A stretch of DNA of 7,669 nucleotides. Origin: an uncultured Phocaeicola sp. (lineage in GTDB: Bacteria; Bacteroidota; Bacteroidia; Bacteroidales; Bacteroidaceae). The position numbers and the translations under genes were made by a program. The DNA lies in NCBI GenBank assembly GCA_948579315.1, contig CAPAOL010000067.1, positions 1 to 7,669 on the forward strand, written 5' to 3'. The notes under the pieces are model-generated. The model saw only the letters and a list, made by a program, of their open reading frames with translations. It ran no database searches and had not been told where the DNA came from. Below, piece by piece: positions 6,445 through 7,669 of the stretch (its first letter is position 1; each line of letters starts with the position of its first letter).

Positions 6445-6488
6445 AAAGAGGGTTCCGACATTTCCATGTCGGAATTCTTTTTGTTTTT
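6445..6488 (+). terminator. Terminator-like hairpin in the greA leader (possible attenuator)
   Basis: TTCCGACAT (6453-6461) and ATGTCGGAA (6466-6474) form a perfect 9-bp stem with a TTCC loop. Pairing can extend to 6445-6482 through A-T, G-C and wobble pairs. A T-rich tail (TTTTTGTTTTT, 6478-6488) follows. It lies downstream of the predicted greA promoter and upstream of the gene, so transcripts must pass it. It could also simply end transcripts from the upstream lipoprotein gene. Confidence 0.75.
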
Positions 6489-6527
6489 ATAGGCATAACT
6501 GGAACAATGAATAATTATATAATTTAA

Positions 6528-6535
6528 AAGGAGGA
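6528..6535 (+). promoter_or_regulatory. greA: Strong Shine-Dalgarno site of greA
   Basis: AAGGAGGA sits 7 bases before ATG 6543, an optimal arrangement that fixes the greA start. Only this gene and the sirtuin show such a site in the window. Confidence 0.8.
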
Positions 6536-6542
6536 AAACATT

Positions 6543-7007
6543 ATGGCTTATATGTCAGAAGAAGGTTACAAGCAACTGATTGAGGAACTGAAATATCTGG
6601 AATCAGTAGAACGTCCTAAAATTGTGTCGGCTATTGCCGAAGCGCGTGATAAGGGAGACTTGTCAGAAAATGCCGAATATGATGCTGCCAAAGAGGCGCA
6701 AGGTCTATTGGAGATGAAGATCAGCCAGCTGAAATCAACTATTGGTGATGCTAAAATTATTGATACTTCAAAAATGAATGCAGATACAGTGCAAATTTTG
6801 ACGAAAGTAGAATTGAAGAATGCTAAGACCGGAATGAAGATGGTTTATACTATCGTAGCCGAAAGCGAAGCGAATTTAAAATTGGGCAAGATTTCGGTAA
6901 ATACTCCGATAGCACAGGGTTTGTTAGGAAAAAAAGTGGGTGATGTGGCTGAAATCACTATTCCGCAGGGTAAAATCAGCTTGGAAGTTGTGAATATTTC
7001 ATTTTAA
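6543..7007 (+). CDS. greA: Transcription elongation factor GreA
   Basis: Binds the secondary channel of RNA polymerase and stimulates cleavage of the RNA 3' end in backtracked complexes, so that elongation resumes; 154 aa against about 158 in E. coli. Residues 1-74 form the N-terminal coiled coil. Its tip holds the acidic pair Asp39 and Glu42 in GDLSENAEYDAAKE, matching E. coli Asp41 and Glu44 that handle the catalytic magnesium. Residues about 80-154 are the FKBP-like C-terminal domain with the family signature TPIAQGLLGKKVGD (121-134). The start is supported by a strong Shine-Dalgarno site. A HIT-family gene follows 51 bp later with no promoter of its own in the gap, so the two are probably co-transcribed. 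The leader contains a terminator-like hairpin. GreB is less likely given the length and signature. Confidence 0.96.
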   Translation: MAYMSEEGYKQLIEELKYLESVERPKIVSAIAEARDKGDLSENAEYDAAKEAQGLLEMKISQLKSTIGDAKIIDTSKMNADTVQILTKVELKNAKTGMKMVYTIVAESEANLKLGKISVNTPIAQGLLGKKVGDVAEITIPQGKISLEVVNISF

Positions 7008-7010
7008 TAT

Positions 7011-7043
7011 ATAAGGCAGGTCCGCTATGCGGGGCTGCCTTAT
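7011..7043 (+). other. Intergenic hairpin between greA and the HIT gene
   Basis: ATAAGGCAG (7011-7019) pairs with CTGCCTTAT (7035-7043). After one G-G mismatch, five more pairs (7021-7025 with 7029-7033) close a TAT loop. No proper T run follows, only TTATTTAATA, so it is a weak terminator at best. It may instead stabilise the greA 3' end or lower expression of the next gene. Confidence 0.6.
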
Positions 7044-7058
7044 TTAATACTTATAGAT

Positions 7059-7466
7059 ATGGCAACAATATTTAGTAGAATTATTACAGGTGAGATTCCT
7101 AGCTATAAAGTGGCTGAAAATGACCAGTTCTATGCTTTTCTGGATATCAACCCGTTAGCCAAAGGGCATACGTTGGTTGTTCCGAAATGTGAGGTGGACT
7201 ATATCTTTGATTTGGAGGATAATGAACTGGCTGCTATGCATGTTTTTGCAAAGAGTGTGGCGCTTGCCATTCAAAAGGTTTTTCCGTGCAAGAAAGTAGG
7301 TGAGGCAGTAATCGGATTAGAGGTTCCTCATGCACATATTCATCTGATTCCTATTCAGAAAGAGTCGGATATGATTTTTTCTAATTCGAAGTTGAAACTG
7401 ACAAATGAAGAATTTGTGGAGGTGGCAACAGCAATCAATCAAGCCTGGGAAGGTGGTGACAAGTAA
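7059..7466 (+). CDS. HIT-family protein (Hint-like nucleotide hydrolase)
   Basis: Histidine-triad protein, expected to hydrolyse nucleotide phosphoramidates or related AMP conjugates through a nucleotidylated histidine; cytoplasmic, usually a homodimer; 135 aa, normal for the family. Family hallmarks are the N-terminal IFSRIITGEIPSYKV (4-18), FLDINPLAKGHTLVVPK (27-43) and the triad HAHIHLIPI (91-99), in which His93 is the probable nucleophile. The usual Gly-rich stretch before the triad reads GEAVIGLEVPHAH, with intact spacing. There is no Shine-Dalgarno site. The gene follows greA by 51 bp across a hairpin and is probably its operon partner; a strong terminator follows at 7495-7532. The exact substrate cannot be read from the sequence. 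Confidence 0.94.
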   Translation: MATIFSRIITGEIPSYKVAENDQFYAFLDINPLAKGHTLVVPKCEVDYIFDLEDNELAAMHVFAKSVALAIQKVFPCKKVGEAVIGLEVPHAHIHLIPIQKESDMIFSNSKLKLTNEEFVEVATAINQAWEGGDK

Positions 7467-7494
7467 TCTTTTTCTTTCTTAGTAAATATAAAGA

Positions 7495-7532
7495 GAAGGT
7501 GTGTCGTAATACACGATGCGCCTTCTTTTTTT
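7495..7532 (+). terminator. Intrinsic terminator of the greA-HIT operon
   Basis: A 13-bp stem (7495-7507 with 7513-7525, three G-T wobbles) has a 5-nt loop and is followed by seven T residues (7526-7532). It lies 28 bases past the HIT stop codon. Confidence 0.9.
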
Positions 7533-7636
7533 CATTGACTATAAAAATCGACTCATTTTTTTAAGCTGCGATATTTTGAGGATTTCTTTGATTTATGCGT
7601 TCTCAACATCTAAATAACGTGAGTTCGAAATAAAAT

Positions 7637-7668
7637 CAAAAAATAGCAAGTTGTCCGTCATTGACAAA
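7637..7668 (-). promoter_or_regulatory. Possible minus-strand promoter at the right edge
   Basis: Read on the minus strand: TTTG (7668-7665), a 19-bp spacer, then TATTTTTTG (7645-7637), which has one extra T compared with TAnnTTTG. It would fire left towards the operon terminator, where there is no recognisable gene. The rest of 7533-7669 holds no supported feature. Confidence 0.25.
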
Positions 7669-7669
7669 C

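Noticed and set aside
6466..6492. Eight-codon frame (MSEFFLFL) starting inside the greA leader hairpin, considered as a leader peptide
   Set aside because: It starts within the stem, has no ribosome site, and its codons simply reflect the T tract of the terminator.
1..7669. Search for tRNA or rRNA genes, CRISPR arrays, insertion sequences, integration sites and toxin-antitoxin or defence genes
   Set aside because: No cloverleaf-like segment, regularly spaced repeats, transposase motifs or flanking inverted repeats were seen; all long frames are accounted for by housekeeping or envelope genes.

Overview
The window looks like core chromosome of a Bacteroidota gut-type bacterium, most likely Bacteroides or a close relative. 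The DNA is AT-rich. At least five intergenic regions carry a perfect TAnnTTTG box, the -7 element of the Bacteroides primary sigma factor, at a sensible distance from a start codon. Most starts lack a Shine-Dalgarno sequence. The proteins (tandem FKBP isomerases, a DUF4369-type lipoprotein with a thioredoxin fold, short rubredoxin) also fit that group. Species cannot be fixed from the sequence alone.

Layout from left to right. Positions 61-99: a terminator. Positions 121-1593, minus strand: a two-gene operon of FKBP-type peptidyl-prolyl isomerases, a cytoplasmic one (1009-1593) transcribed first and a lipoprotein one (121-987) second. Positions 1594-1720: a compact divergent promoter region. 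Positions 1721-2658, plus strand: a Sir2-family NAD-dependent deacylase and a rubredoxin with its own promoter. Positions 2659-2842: a convergent region with one terminator for each strand. Positions 2843-4978, minus strand: pnp (polynucleotide phosphorylase). Positions 4979-5193: a second divergent promoter region. Positions 5194-6342, plus strand: a lipoprotein with a thioredoxin-like domain that lacks the CxxC pair. Positions 6343-6542: the greA promoter and a leader holding an intrinsic terminator. Positions 6543-7466, plus strand: greA and a HIT-family hydrolase, followed by a strong terminator. Positions 7533-7669: no recognisable gene.

The genes are mostly housekeeping: protein folding, RNA decay (pnp), rescue of backtracked RNA polymerase (greA), NAD-linked protein deacylation, electron transfer and nucleotide hydrolysis. 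They do not form an obvious single pathway, and I see no mobile element, CRISPR array, RNA gene or defence system. The best leads are regulatory and structural: a terminator between the greA promoter and its start codon, which resembles the E. coli GraL arrangement; a sirtuin with no cysteine at all; a thioredoxin-fold lipoprotein without its redox motif; and back-to-back promoters that would share one RNA polymerase footprint.
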